A stretch of DNA of 64,000 bases, taken from contig CM074137.1 in NCBI GenBank assembly GCA_037178625.1, forward strand, positions 2,790,001 to 2,854,000, read 5' to 3'. A model generated the notes under the pieces. The model was not told where the DNA came from. It searched no databases and saw only the letters and a program-made list of their open reading frames with translations. Below are positions 10,447 through 19,616 of this stretch, piece by piece (position 1 is the stretch's first letter; the number at the start of each line of letters is the position of its first letter). The stretch is from Skeletonema tropicum. Its lineage: Eukaryota; Bacillariophyta; Thalassiosirophyceae; Thalassiosirales; Thalassiosiraceae. A program made the translations under genes and the position numbers.

Positions 10447-12203
10447 TCCGCAGTGTTGGTACGAAATCTTCGCCGGCCTCCAGGGAGGGGAGGACGGTGC
10501 GATGGGGTGCTTCTTCTTCTTCTAGCTGTAAATTGTGATTTCATTGTATTGTCCGCTCTTCTTCAGTCGGTTCAGAAGACGCCCGATGTAGGTGCTGGTC
10601 AGGAGATGAAGGAGGAGGAGGATAACTTCTTGTATTGCTTTGAGTCATCCATTGCAATCATTACAAAAGCATTACATCCATTACATTCCATTACATTTCA
10701 TTACAATCTCATTACAATCTCATTACAGACTCATTACAAACTCATTACAGGCACATTACATTTCATCACATTTCATCACATTTCATCTATCACATTCCTT
10801 GCAATCCATGACAGTGTAATTTTTGGCGACGAACTCAACGCTTGATTTGAGATGTGTTTCTCATTTACAAGAAAGGATATTCATTAATGGGATTCCGTCA
10901 CAAATGAATATCCTGAATCTTCCAGTGCCGAGAAAATGGATTAGCGAAAGGCCCACGATACTACCCATGCTATGCCCACAATACTGCAGCGCCCCGTCAC
11001 GAAAACTAGTTTGTGCTGGTGGAGACCCCTAGGACATAAGGTACCTATTCCTTCAGTAGGCTTATGTCTAGGGGTCTACATACGTACGATGGAATAAGTA
11101 TCTTATGTCTAGGGGTTACGAGAAAGTCCTGAAAGGAGTTTTAAAATTGAGAGTTCCTTAAAACTCATCCACCAGTCAGAGAAGCCACGGCTCCACTGCG
11201 CACTTACTGCGCTGGTTTCATTTCAAATTTCAAATTTCAAGAGAACCTACTATGGTACTTCACGTCGGCACCGGCCCTTTCACTTGCAATAATTGCATAC
11301 ATAATACCATTTGAGATTCGGTACCTCTACATATTAAATCATCACCATGGCAAGAGGGGGAGGAAGACCCGTGGGTGTCAAGAACGGCTACAAAGCCAAA
11401 CGCAAGCAGACTTCGTCTCAAAAGAAAAAACAAGCAGAACGCTGCGCAGAGACGAAACAAAAGAATAAAAAGAAGAAGGAACAGCAAAAGGCAGCGGTCG
11501 AGAGAGCTGCACGGATGAATTTCTTTGCCCCGCGAACGAATCGATCATCTGGTGATTCTACTGCTGCTCCCATCAATAATGATACGACAACAACTGCCGC
11601 CGCTGCTGCCGTGAACACGTCGGCCGATGACAGAGCTGATGCTGCCGCTGAAGAGAATTCAACCACAACAGCGGTCACAGCTGTCGACAACAATTCCGCC
11701 ACTCCTGACTACGACGTTGTTACTATCAATAATCCGGAAATAAACAATGTCATTGATCCTGCCAACGCAATTGCAGAGCTGGACTACAGCGAAGAAGAAG
11801 CAACAAAGAAGCATTCAGACGACTTTGAAGATGATACTATTCCAGGCATCCAGCAACGGTACGTGGCAGCCGTCCAAAAACGAGTGCAAATTGAGGTGAG
11901 CAAAGATAACAAAAATATCAACAACAAATGGTTATTACGTCATCTGCAGCAGAACGATTGGTGGCTTCGAAAGGAATGGTACACGTGGTTTATTAAAAAG
12001 TACAATGCAAGTGTAGAGAAAAAAGAAGACAAACTTGATGAAGAGTATAGAGCTTACTACAGGGATGTGCACGTTTGGCTACCTGATGTAAGATGGGAAA
12101 CTACTGATAAGAGGTATATGCCACATTGCCCGAACTGTAAAACAAACGCTAGAGTTGGTCCCCACTGCTTCCGTGACAACCATGCCGGCCGTGTTATTGT
12201 TGG
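9823..12203. repeat. Segmental duplication, copy 1 (truncated; carries the empty site)
   Basis: Bases 9823-12203 match 13563-14531 followed by 19068-20473. The offset is 3740 at the start and 8270 after the inserted transposon. The only length difference I find outside the insertion is a 14-bp deletion in copy 2 within the CATTACA-type repeat just before CTTGCAAT. The match stops abruptly at 12203, inside the transposase coding sequence. Confidence 0.95.
10661..10793. repeat. Degenerate CATTACA-type tandem repeat (copy 1)
   Basis: Short units of the CATTACA/TTTCATCACA type, related to the array at 9051-9235, occur here. The repeat is duplicated at 14401-14523 with one 14-bp length difference. 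Confidence 0.8.
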
Positions 12204-12252
12204 GAGCGAGCGAAGCGAGCGTTTCTTACTTCTCTCTATAATCAATATATGA
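10995..12252 (+). pseudogene. Truncated copy of the exonuclease-containing transposase element
   Basis: This is the left end and first 286 codons of the 1,593-aa transposase (coding from ATG 11347). It is identical to the intact copies up to 12203. After that the frame runs 16 codons into unrelated DNA (SERSERFLLL) and stops at 12250-12252. The N-terminal lysine-rich tract, the acidic linker and the first zinc pair (CPNC) are kept; the DDE core, the exonuclease and the C-terminal zinc clusters are missing. It cannot encode a working transposase. Confidence 0.9.
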
Positions 12253-12483
12253 ACCAATATCAGATAAAGTGGTATTACTATATTACCGAAGCGTGGATGA
12301 CTACGCTTTCGAATTAACTTCTTCAGCGGATAGCAATAGTAATAGTGAGAATAGGCGGCTTTGTCGATGCAAAGTTGCGAGTCATTTAGCTCTCCCTCGT
12401 TGACACGAGTTTTCTCCTTAAATGGATACGTGTCTCTGTGGGGTCATTCCTCGTTATCTAAAATAGGTAAGTTTGTACAATTG

Positions 12484-12571
12484 CTTTCCCTCAGCAAGTG
12501 TAGCTGCCGGGTAGGCAGCGGAACAAGCTGAGGGAAAGGAAGGGGAGGACTACGATTCTGTTGTCCTCCCC
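12484..12571. other. Two adjacent stem-loops at the 3' end of the reverse transcriptase gene
   Basis: CTTTCCCTCAGC (12484-12495) pairs perfectly with 12527-12538 and encloses an inner hairpin GCTGCC (12503-12508) / GGCAGC (12514-12519). A second stem GGGGAGGAC (12542-12550) / GTCCTCCCC (12563-12571) overlaps the stop codon. Retroelement RNAs often carry structured 3' ends used for recognition; that role here is inference. Confidence 0.7.
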
Positions 12572-13561
12572 AGGTAGGTACTTACCTCCTCACCTCTGTT
12601 TTGAAAGAGGGAGGTTTGAGAGACAATATCTCCAATGTTTTTTGCTCTCTTATAGCATACTACCATCTTTTCGATTCCGATTGTGTCGCGTAGGGTGGTA
12701 GAAAGCTCCTCCTCATATATCTGTTGACAGGTTCGACTAGGGATGTAATGAGGGTGGAATCGACCGAGTTTCAAATAGATGTTTTTGTCATTATCTGAGG
12801 TGGTAGATTCTGAGATGGCTTGGGGCAGTGGAGGTGGGTTGCAGACTTTGTAGTTTGCATTTACGAACATTCGTTTCAGTTGGTCGAAGTCCCATCCTCT
12901 GTCGAGCAAGCGTTGGAAGAATAGTCTTGCTACCTCGACATAGTCTTTTTTATCGGTGCACTGCCAATAGTATCTCTTGAGTTCGCCAAATATTACCCCT
13001 TTCATCGTGTTCCTCTGATGAGCAGAAGATGGCAGTAGGTAGAGGTAGAGGTTCATTGGCTTTTGGTATGTCTTAGTTGAGACAATACCTTCTGGCGAAA
13101 TGGAAATGATTAAGTCTAAGAAGATTCCTTTGTCGGCAGGTTCTTCAACCTTCCAACGGAGGATTCCAAAGTCGTTGATGTCTTGCTTGAGGTCGTGAAA
13201 GCGCCTAAGGCTTCCAAGCCATAGGACAGATAGGTCATCGACGAAACGTGCAAGGTCTTGGATTTCTTCCGAATAGCCAGGGAGGAGTCTAATTTTCTCA
13301 TGCCAGCCATAGTAAAGGCCAGCGTACATGACTGCGACTGATGTACCCATCGCAGTGCCACATAGTTGTTTGAAAAAGCAGTCTCCAAATTGGGTAATGT
13401 TGTTCTTCATAATAAAGCTCAGAGCTTCCAGAATAAGTTTGATGTCCGGGAAGTCGTCTGGAAGTTGGTTGTTTTCTTTCAGATGGTTGAGCCATACTCC
13501 GATGATTTCGATGCCATGATTGATAGTGATATTGTCGTACATGGCGGTAGCATCAGCAGTA
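12550..13561 (-). CDS. Penelope-like reverse transcriptase, 5'-truncated, no endonuclease domain
   Basis: The frame encodes most of a reverse transcriptase. Motif A is TADATAMYDNI (Asp codon 13552-13554). A QLCGTAMGTSVAVMYAG segment follows, as in the GTAMGT motif of Penelope-like elements. Motif C is RFVDDLSVLW (Asp-Asp codons 13234-13239). Then come FLDLII, a TKTYQKP segment, and a thumb-like region with CYKRAKNIGDIV, which resembles the end of the Penelope-like RT domain. The frame stops about 20 residues later, with no GIY-YIG endonuclease. The N terminus is lost at the junction near 13562, so the protein is unlikely to be made from its own start; the first ATG is at 13542. Confidence 0.85.
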
Positions 13562-13562
13562 A

Positions 13563-14186
13563 TATACCATAGTTGCTTATATCACCGTAAATGGGAGCAC
13601 ATTCAGGCATTAGTTCGCCCATGACTTGATAATGAGGTCTATGCCACTGGTCTGCACTAATACATAGATCAGAGTAACATCTAAAGAGATGGTAAGGTGG
13701 AAGAAGATGATGATGAACCTCTTCCCCTTGAGTACTTTGTAATCCTTGGCTGTTCACCCTCTTGATGCGTCCGAGGAATACGTGTGTTGCCTCCACTGCT
13801 TCTGCGATTGTTCCTTCCACCGTTGCTTCGACTTCGACGATAGTTGCCATTGCCACGGTGCTGTTGCTGTTGACCACTGCGATTATCGGGTGGGGACTGC
13901 TATTTGAGCTTGCTCCTCTTGCATTCTTCTCCGAAGCGCTCTGTGATGGGGAAAATGGCCCTTCGCTATTCTTGTGCTGCCTCAACAAATAGGAGAGATT
14001 ATTCTTCGTTTTTGTTTCATCAAAGTTGGCAGCATACTTCCTCCAAATTTGTTCCTTTGACATGAGGTGGATGTCACTCAGTGGATCCTTCAAGTAGTTG
14101 ATAATATGCTGTTTCTCCCTAGAGTATCTCCACCCTCTGGGAGGGTCGTTGCTCTTCCGCTCGTATTTGAATCGGAAGAGTTGCAA
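13563..14186 (-). pseudogene. Unrecognised open frame (copy 2)
   Basis: This is the second copy of the minus-strand open frame described at 9814-10446. Past 13563 (toward lower coordinates) the frame reads for 27 more codons into the antisense of the reverse transcriptase block, which shows that the 13563 junction is a breakpoint and not part of a gene. Confidence 0.3.
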
Positions 14187-14523
14187 TCCGCAGTGTTGGT
14201 ACGAAATCTTCGCCGGCCTCCAGGGAGGGGAGGACGGTGCGATGGGGTGCTTCTTCTTCTTCTAGCTGTAAATTGTGATTTCATTGTATTGTCCGCTCTT
14301 CTTCAGTCGGTTCAGAAGACGCCCGATGTAGGTGCTGGTCAGGAGATGAAGGAGGAGGAGGATAACTTCTTGTATTGCTTTGAGTCATCCATTGCAATCA
14401 TTACAAAAGCATTACATCCATTACATTCCATTACATTTCATTACAATCTCATTACAATCTCATTACAGACTCATTACAAACTCATTACAGGCACATTACA
14501 TTTCATCACATTTCATCACATTC

Positions 14524-14531
14524 CTTGCAAT
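14524..14531. repeat. 8-bp target-site duplication (left), CTTGCAAT
   Basis: CTTGCAAT flanks the transposon here and at 19068-19075. The unoccupied site in copy 1 has it once (10798-10805). Confidence 0.95.
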
Positions 14532-14716
14532 AGGAGGGGTGGCCTCAACCTGTCCGCGAAATCGTTACATGTGTAACTGCTGGCTTCCTCGCTGATGACG
14601 TAGGAATTTAATTCCTACGTAAACTTGTACTAGGATCTGTAACATCGGGTTACATGGGTAGGGAGGCTGAACCTCTACGAAAAGTCTAACATGAAATAAC
14701 CCCATTATTAATGAAC

Positions 14717-15478
14717 TCAACCAATTACATGCAACTTTCCAACTACATCGAGAATCAAATTCTCTCCAATACGCTTTGCAACCTCTTCCTTGTTGTAATC
14801 TGCATCATATAATTCGACATCTTCATACTCACCAACTTCATTCTTCCGGAGCATTCGAATGTCTACCTTGTATGGCTTTGCTTCTTTCCCCCACTTCTTA
14901 CTAGACGATTGACTTATCATCCACTTGTTGTAATGTTTATCATGAATCACCATGACACGAAATGGTCGTTGCACCGTAGTAGCGTTTGCTCCATTTCCAA
15001 TCTTCACGTTTGCAATAATAACAACATCCCTCTCGATGAGAATATCCTCAGCAACTACTTCACCATCTTCATTTGATTTAATACGTTCGGGCGGAGAAGC
15101 TATCCAACGCTGCACCAATGATTTCACTTTCCTTTCTTTGCTTGTAGAACCCATAACATGTTCTGTGCAAGCAAGGCTTGCACTTGCAGTCAGTACACAA
15201 TCCTGCAACTCTTCTATTGAAGTGGAAACAATCATACTGCGGAAGCTCGACATCAACTTTTCTGCGTGGCTCTTTGAACCTGCGATTGTAGAAGTGAAGG
15301 GCGTTTGATCCTCAGCTGTCAATTCATCATCACCCCCCAGTACAATAATATCATTATCATCCTTTCCCTTCTTCCCACTGTCATTAGCCTTCGTCATTTC
15401 TTCACCGAAGCGCTTAATGCGATCTTCTATCAGCTCAGCAAAATCATCCTTACCTTCATCATTGTCGTCATCTTGCAT
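14717..15478 (-). pseudogene. C-terminal part of the element's transposase, out of frame with the main part
   Basis: The 253-codon frame begins with an acidic stretch (MQDDDNDEGKDDFAEL) and continues as a charged domain with a probable beta-rich end (RPFRVMVIHDKHYNKW). The same frame is open upstream across 15478-15540 and reads LPSRTFTYEDVQGNADN, a plausible continuation of the upstream reading frame. One single-base shift near 15530-15540 would therefore join it to the 15430-17734 exon. No GT-AG intron fits the phases. Either the gene is frameshifted (inactive copy) or it uses frameshifting. Function of this part is unknown. Confidence 0.6.
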
Positions 15479-17734
15479 CGCTCCAGCCGAATTGTCAGCA
15501 TTCCCCTGAACATCTTCGTAAGTAAATGTGCGGGAAGGTAGCGGATTAGTTCATCTCTCAGATCAATACGGGAAGAGAATGATCTACAGAAGGGTGATAT
15601 TTCATTGTTTAATACACCAAGTACATCAAACAACTTCCTCATGTATTTGGATGAGAATGTAATAATTTTCGACACAGTTTCCCACATCTGCTGCGCAACA
15701 TAATCACCATCATCCGAAATAATAACAGTCCCCCTCATCATCGTATCATCACTGGGCGCTAGAGTTGCCTCAAAGAAGTTTTTCCACGTGGCTTGGTATC
15801 CCTTCTGTGGGTCTCGGGATGGTCGGAAGAGGTGCTTGTACATTTGCTTCATGCGGCGGTTTAATTTTTCAGCAAGCTGCGCAAATTCCAACACAGTGAA
15901 CTCTCGAATCATTTGACGAAGTTGCCCGAACATATGCTCAGCGGCTTCACTTGTGGTGAACCTCGGCTTGGGGACATCATCTCTCAACACAAGAAACATT
16001 AATGAGATAACCTCTACTACAACATTTCGTTTCGTGATCATAGATACACCATTAATTGTTGTAAGCCATATCATAGAACACCACAAGTACTGAGCTCGAT
16101 GTAGCGCAGGAATTTCACCGTCAAGTGCATGGAGATGCAGGCGAAGGAAGAAGAGTGTCATAGCCAATACAACTTTATCTCCATCACATGTTGATCCAAA
16201 CCGCGGTTCAGCCATAAAGATCTTGCGAATGCTATCATCAGAGTAAAGCTTCAGGACAAGATGATCGGATGCAAAGTCGGGCGGTCGAAGTAACTCCATG
16301 GAGACGTTGCCCAGTTTAAGAAGACCAGCATCAATGGTAAACTTGCCCATTGTAGCGCAAACTACATCGCCACCAGCAGTAACTTGATGACGCCAAGACT
16401 TGCAGTTATGCTTGGCATCTGTGGCGCCAGTGTGGTTTTGTTTGCAGGAGAGGAACTCACAAATAGCAAGCCACACGTGCCTGCTCTCACAAGATACGCC
16501 ATCAACAGTAAAGTTCAGAAAATGACGAGAGGGAATGCCCAAGGAATTCAGACCAGATGCTGTCGCAACCTCCATTGCCTTGACAAACTCATTCGATTCA
16601 TTATTTGATTGCAGCCGTGCAGCAACAATTTCTGATTTCGCCACTCCTTTGGGAGCATTCTGGAACGTCAGAACACAAACCTTCACTTCGGTGGCTTTCG
16701 GAATTTTATCACTATCCAACATTGCTTTCACATCATCTTTTGACATCCCTACGATAGGAATGATGTGCTGTGGATATTCCCCTCCCAAAATAGCACCATA
16801 CCCATAGCTCACTTCCACGACCGTTGCAACCTTTGTCGCATCAATCGCAAGAGAAAAGGACTCACCCCTATTGCTTCCAATTTTCTCATCCGGTGAAAGA
16901 CGTCTCTTGATTGCATCAACAATCCTCTTAACAACTAGTGCATCTTTCTCACCAGAATCACAAATACACGGCTCCCTTTCTTTGGCATTCAACTTCTTCA
17001 TCCAGCGGGTACATGGCCCCCCAAGGTTTGCAGAGACCACTTGCGCGGCGGTTGGATCATATGTGTTAATGAAGCGAAAGAAGTTGACAACAATTTCTTC
17101 TGTGGCTGCATTGGACCCATACTTTTCCTTTGCAACGGCAGCTTTCATCAGAGCAACAATGATAGAGTTTCGAAAGGCTGGCTTCTTTTTGTACAGCTCT
17201 GCAGCATTTTTGAATAAGTCATCAACACCGGGGACAGAGTCTGGAGGAACGTACTCAAACGTCAATTGATCACTGCGGGGGGCAGTCTTGCTTCGTAACG
17301 AGCACATGTAGTTGTAGTAGTCAACAAGATTCTTTGTCTCTTGCAGGAGCTGGAGTCCCCAGGAGTTGAACTGTGTATCACTAATTTTAGTGAACTTGAT
17401 GGCATCTTCCATGTCGATGACGGAAAGATTAGACCTTCGTCTCAGTTCAAGAGCCCTCGAGAGAGTAGTACGCCATTTATTCAAACAGGTGCCTGGATTG
17501 CTACCACCTTTCTTCAGCCTTAATGTTTTGCAATCATTGCAAACCATTCCACCATCTTTACCCGGAAAGACTCCCCTCTTAGTGCACGACCTTGATACAA
17601 TTGATGGAGCGCCAGCGTAGACACCAACAATCCATCCCTGCGTTGGCAGTGGCCTGACGTAAGTCGCGTACAGTTTGACATGACTTGTCTTATCCCCATT
17701 TACTGAGTTGAATATTCCAGCACATGCTGATTTC
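15430..17734 (-). CDS. Putative transposase, catalytic exon (RNase H-like, hAT- or P-like)
   Basis: This is the second exon of the element's gene. Numbered on the 777-codon open frame that starts at 17763 (inside the intron), it has a Cys cluster (C60, C75, C78, C93), then SLAIDATKVATVVEV (Asp308), FTVDGVSCES (Asp421), GATDAKHNCKSWRHQ (Asp449, His452) and TSEAAEHMFGQLRQM (Glu609). Two acidic residues, a D-x2-H motif and a late Glu followed by F-G-x-L-R are what P-type and some other eukaryotic RNase H-fold transposases show. A GT-AG intron (17814 down to 17735, 80 bp, GTAAGT donor, TTTTCAG acceptor) joins it in phase to the zinc-finger exon. The frame ends at 15430 after an apparent frameshift; see 14717-15478. 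Confidence 0.75.
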
Positions 17735-17814
17735 CTGAAAAGAGACAACAAACAACAAATCATTAACTACAGATGCGTTGAAATAGTACACACAAAATAG
17801 CATGAGCAACTTAC

Positions 17815-18806
17815 GCAGAATCCAAGACACCAGCAGCCTCCACATCAATTATGTCTGTGGTTGAATTGCGAGGTTTGACCTCTGGTTTCTTCTTCTTCTG
17901 TATTGGATAAAACTTCGTCATCGAACTACCAGTCTGTGTCTTGTTCTTCTTGCCCCTTTTCTTGTTCTCTCTCTTTTCACCTTCACGAGCTGCCACATGA
18001 TTCAAGTGTCCTTGGGTGGTCAAGTGACCACCCGGCCCACTCCAATTATAAACATTGAATTTTGGTTTCATAGAAATGATGCCGTTTGTCCGTCCAGTGC
18101 CAAGACAAAGAGCACATTCAATCCATTCGCCATTTTCATCGATTCTGCGGATATCTTCTCTGCATGCAATTTTATCGGGCCATGACGGAGGGGGTGTTGT
18201 GTCAGTGGCATCAACATTTTTCAGCGTGATTGTCCGTTCTTTGGATTTAGTGATGTTGCCAATGCCAATGCCATCCTCCTTTTTGTTAGACTTAGTAAGA
18301 GGTACATCAGACTTGTTGCCGTCCGCTGCCGCCATGTTGGATTTTTTTTCGGGAACACCAGGAGGATGGAGGGAAGATACGGCAGATTCTGTTGGTTGAC
18401 TTTCAGCGGCGGCAATCACTGTTGCTGGGGGGGCAGGCGGATCATTGACGAGAAGGGGGGAGGTAGATCTGGAGGTAGACGGCAGAGATTCGGAGGGTGC
18501 ATTATTGACGGAAGTTGTGTCATTAATATTATTCATAGTAGATGTTTTGACAAGACGCTGCGTTGCAGGGGACGACCCATTCTCCCCATGTCGCTCCGCC
18601 TGTACCTCTTTGGACGAAACAGCATTCGACTCAATTTCATTATTGATGTTGTTTTGGGCAATGGAGGTGTTGCTGTGACTTTTTTGGTTGTCGACATATT
18701 TTGGATTTACCTTCCTCAATCGTTTCGAGCCTACTTCTACTGTGTCCCCTCTCTCTTTACGCTGCTTGTCAGCCCATTCATCATACTTCATTTTGTTTGA
18801 CGACAT
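17815..18806 (-). CDS. Transposase exon 1: disordered N terminus with BED-like zinc finger
   Basis: This exon starts at ATG 18806 and encodes about 330 residues. Most is polar and probably disordered. A zinc-finger-like module lies at residues 228-270: W-I-E-C-x2-C (C231, C234) followed by an aromatic pair and H267-x2-H270 after a Trp-rich loop, resembling BED or C2H2-type fingers used by transposases to bind their ends. A basic tract follows, then SSMTKFYPIQ (294-303), which resembles a PCNA-interaction box but lacks the leading Gln. The unspliced frame stops at 17811; splicing at 17815/17734 gives GCG-AAA and continues in phase. Confidence 0.8.
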
Positions 18807-19067
18807 ATTGTTGATGATCTATGTTGTCTATTTAATGTTCCATGGTGAATCTCTCTCTCATGGACACTATTATTTTTATTTGATGGTCGGTGGTGGTGGC
18901 TCGGGAAACTTGTCAGCCAAATCGTTACATGTGTAACTCTCAGATGTCTCGTGGCTGCCACACTATTAGCAAAAATGGTTACAGGAGTAACTGTCCGATG
19001 TCTCGTGGCTGACAACTTGGTTACTTAGCGGAATTAGTATGGTTCTACGTACGAGGCCACCCCTCCT

Positions 19068-19264
19068 CTTGCAATCCATGACAGTGTAATTTTTGGCGAC
19101 GAACTCAACGCTTGATTTGAGATGTGTTTCTCATTTACAAGAAAGGATATTCATTAATGGGATTCCGTCACAAATGAATATCCTGAATCTTCCAGTGCCG
19201 AGAAAATGGATTAGCGAAAGGCCCACGATACTACCCATGCTATGCCCACAATACTGCAGCGCCC
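19068..19264. repeat. Segmental duplication, copy 2, continuation to the 5.87-kb element
   Basis: This matches copy 1 from 10798 to 10994 and begins with the right-hand target-site copy CTTGCAAT (19068-19075). No gene is seen here. Confidence 0.9.
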
Positions 19265-19282
19265 CGTCACGAAAACTAGTTT

Positions 19283-19445
19283 GTGCTGGTGGAGACCCCT
19301 AGGACATAAGGTACCTATTCCTTCAGTAGGCTTATGTCTAGGGGTCTACATACGTACGATGGAATAAGTATCTTATGTCTAGGGGTTACGAGAAAGTCCT
19401 GAAAGGAGTTTTAAAATTGAGAGTTCCTTAAAACTCATCCACCAG
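19283..19445. repeat. Foldback left terminus of the 5.87-kb element
   Basis: CTGGTGGA near 19286-19293 is complementary to TCCACCAG (19438-19445). Inside, AGACCCCTAGGACATAAG (19293-19310) is complementary, with one base bulged, to 19331-19347. Sequence 19295-19321 is also nearly complementary to 19361-19386. The same structure occurs at +5872 in copy B and at -8270 in the truncated copy. Confidence 0.8.
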
Positions 19446-19616
19446 TCAGAGAAGCCACGGCTCCACTGCGCACTTACTGCGCTGGTTTCATTTCAAATTT
19501 CAAATTTCAAGAGAACCTACTATGGTACTTCACGTCGGCACCGGCCCTTTCACTTGCAATAATTGCATACATAATACCATTTGAGATTCGGTACCTCTAC
19601 ATATTAAATCATCACC

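Larger units (their letters stand above)
12204..13562 (-). mobile_element. Penelope-like retroelement fragment
   Basis: This 1.36-kb block lies between the truncated copy 1 and copy 2 of the duplicated segment. It carries the reverse transcriptase open frame and a structured 3' region (two hairpins at 12484-12571), then about 280 bp of non-coding sequence with a small hairpin at about 12285-12310. The 5' part of the element is missing: the coding frame is cut at 13562, where the duplication begins. Confidence 0.75.
13563..14531. repeat. Segmental duplication, copy 2, left part
   Basis: This matches 9823-10805 of copy 1. It is interrupted at 14531/14532 by the inserted DNA transposon and resumes at 19068. 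It contains the CATTACA-type repeat (about 14401-14523). Confidence 0.95.
14532..19067. mobile_element. 4,536-bp DNA transposon with 15-bp TIRs and 8-bp TSD
   Basis: The element has perfect terminal inverted repeats AGGAGGGGTGGCCTC (14532-14546 and complement at 19053-19067). An 18-bp direct subterminal repeat ATCGTTACATGTGTAACT occurs near each end (14561-14578 and 18921-18938), with degenerate relatives near 18975, as expected for transposase-binding sites. It carries one large minus-strand gene. The 8-bp duplication is typical of the hAT and P superfamilies. The motif set (DATK, DAKHNCKSWRHQ, EHMFGQLR) seems to me closer to P-like transposases, but this is not settled. Confidence 0.95.

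Noticed and set aside
12204..12225. Telomere-type repeat at the Penelope-like fragment junction
   Set aside because: The junction reads GAGCGAGCGAAGCGAGCG, not TTAGGG or a known telomere repeat.
12484..12538. Hammerhead ribozyme at the end of the Penelope-like fragment
   Set aside because: Such elements can carry hammerheads, but neither strand here has the CTGATGA and GAAA core; only a plain double hairpin is present.
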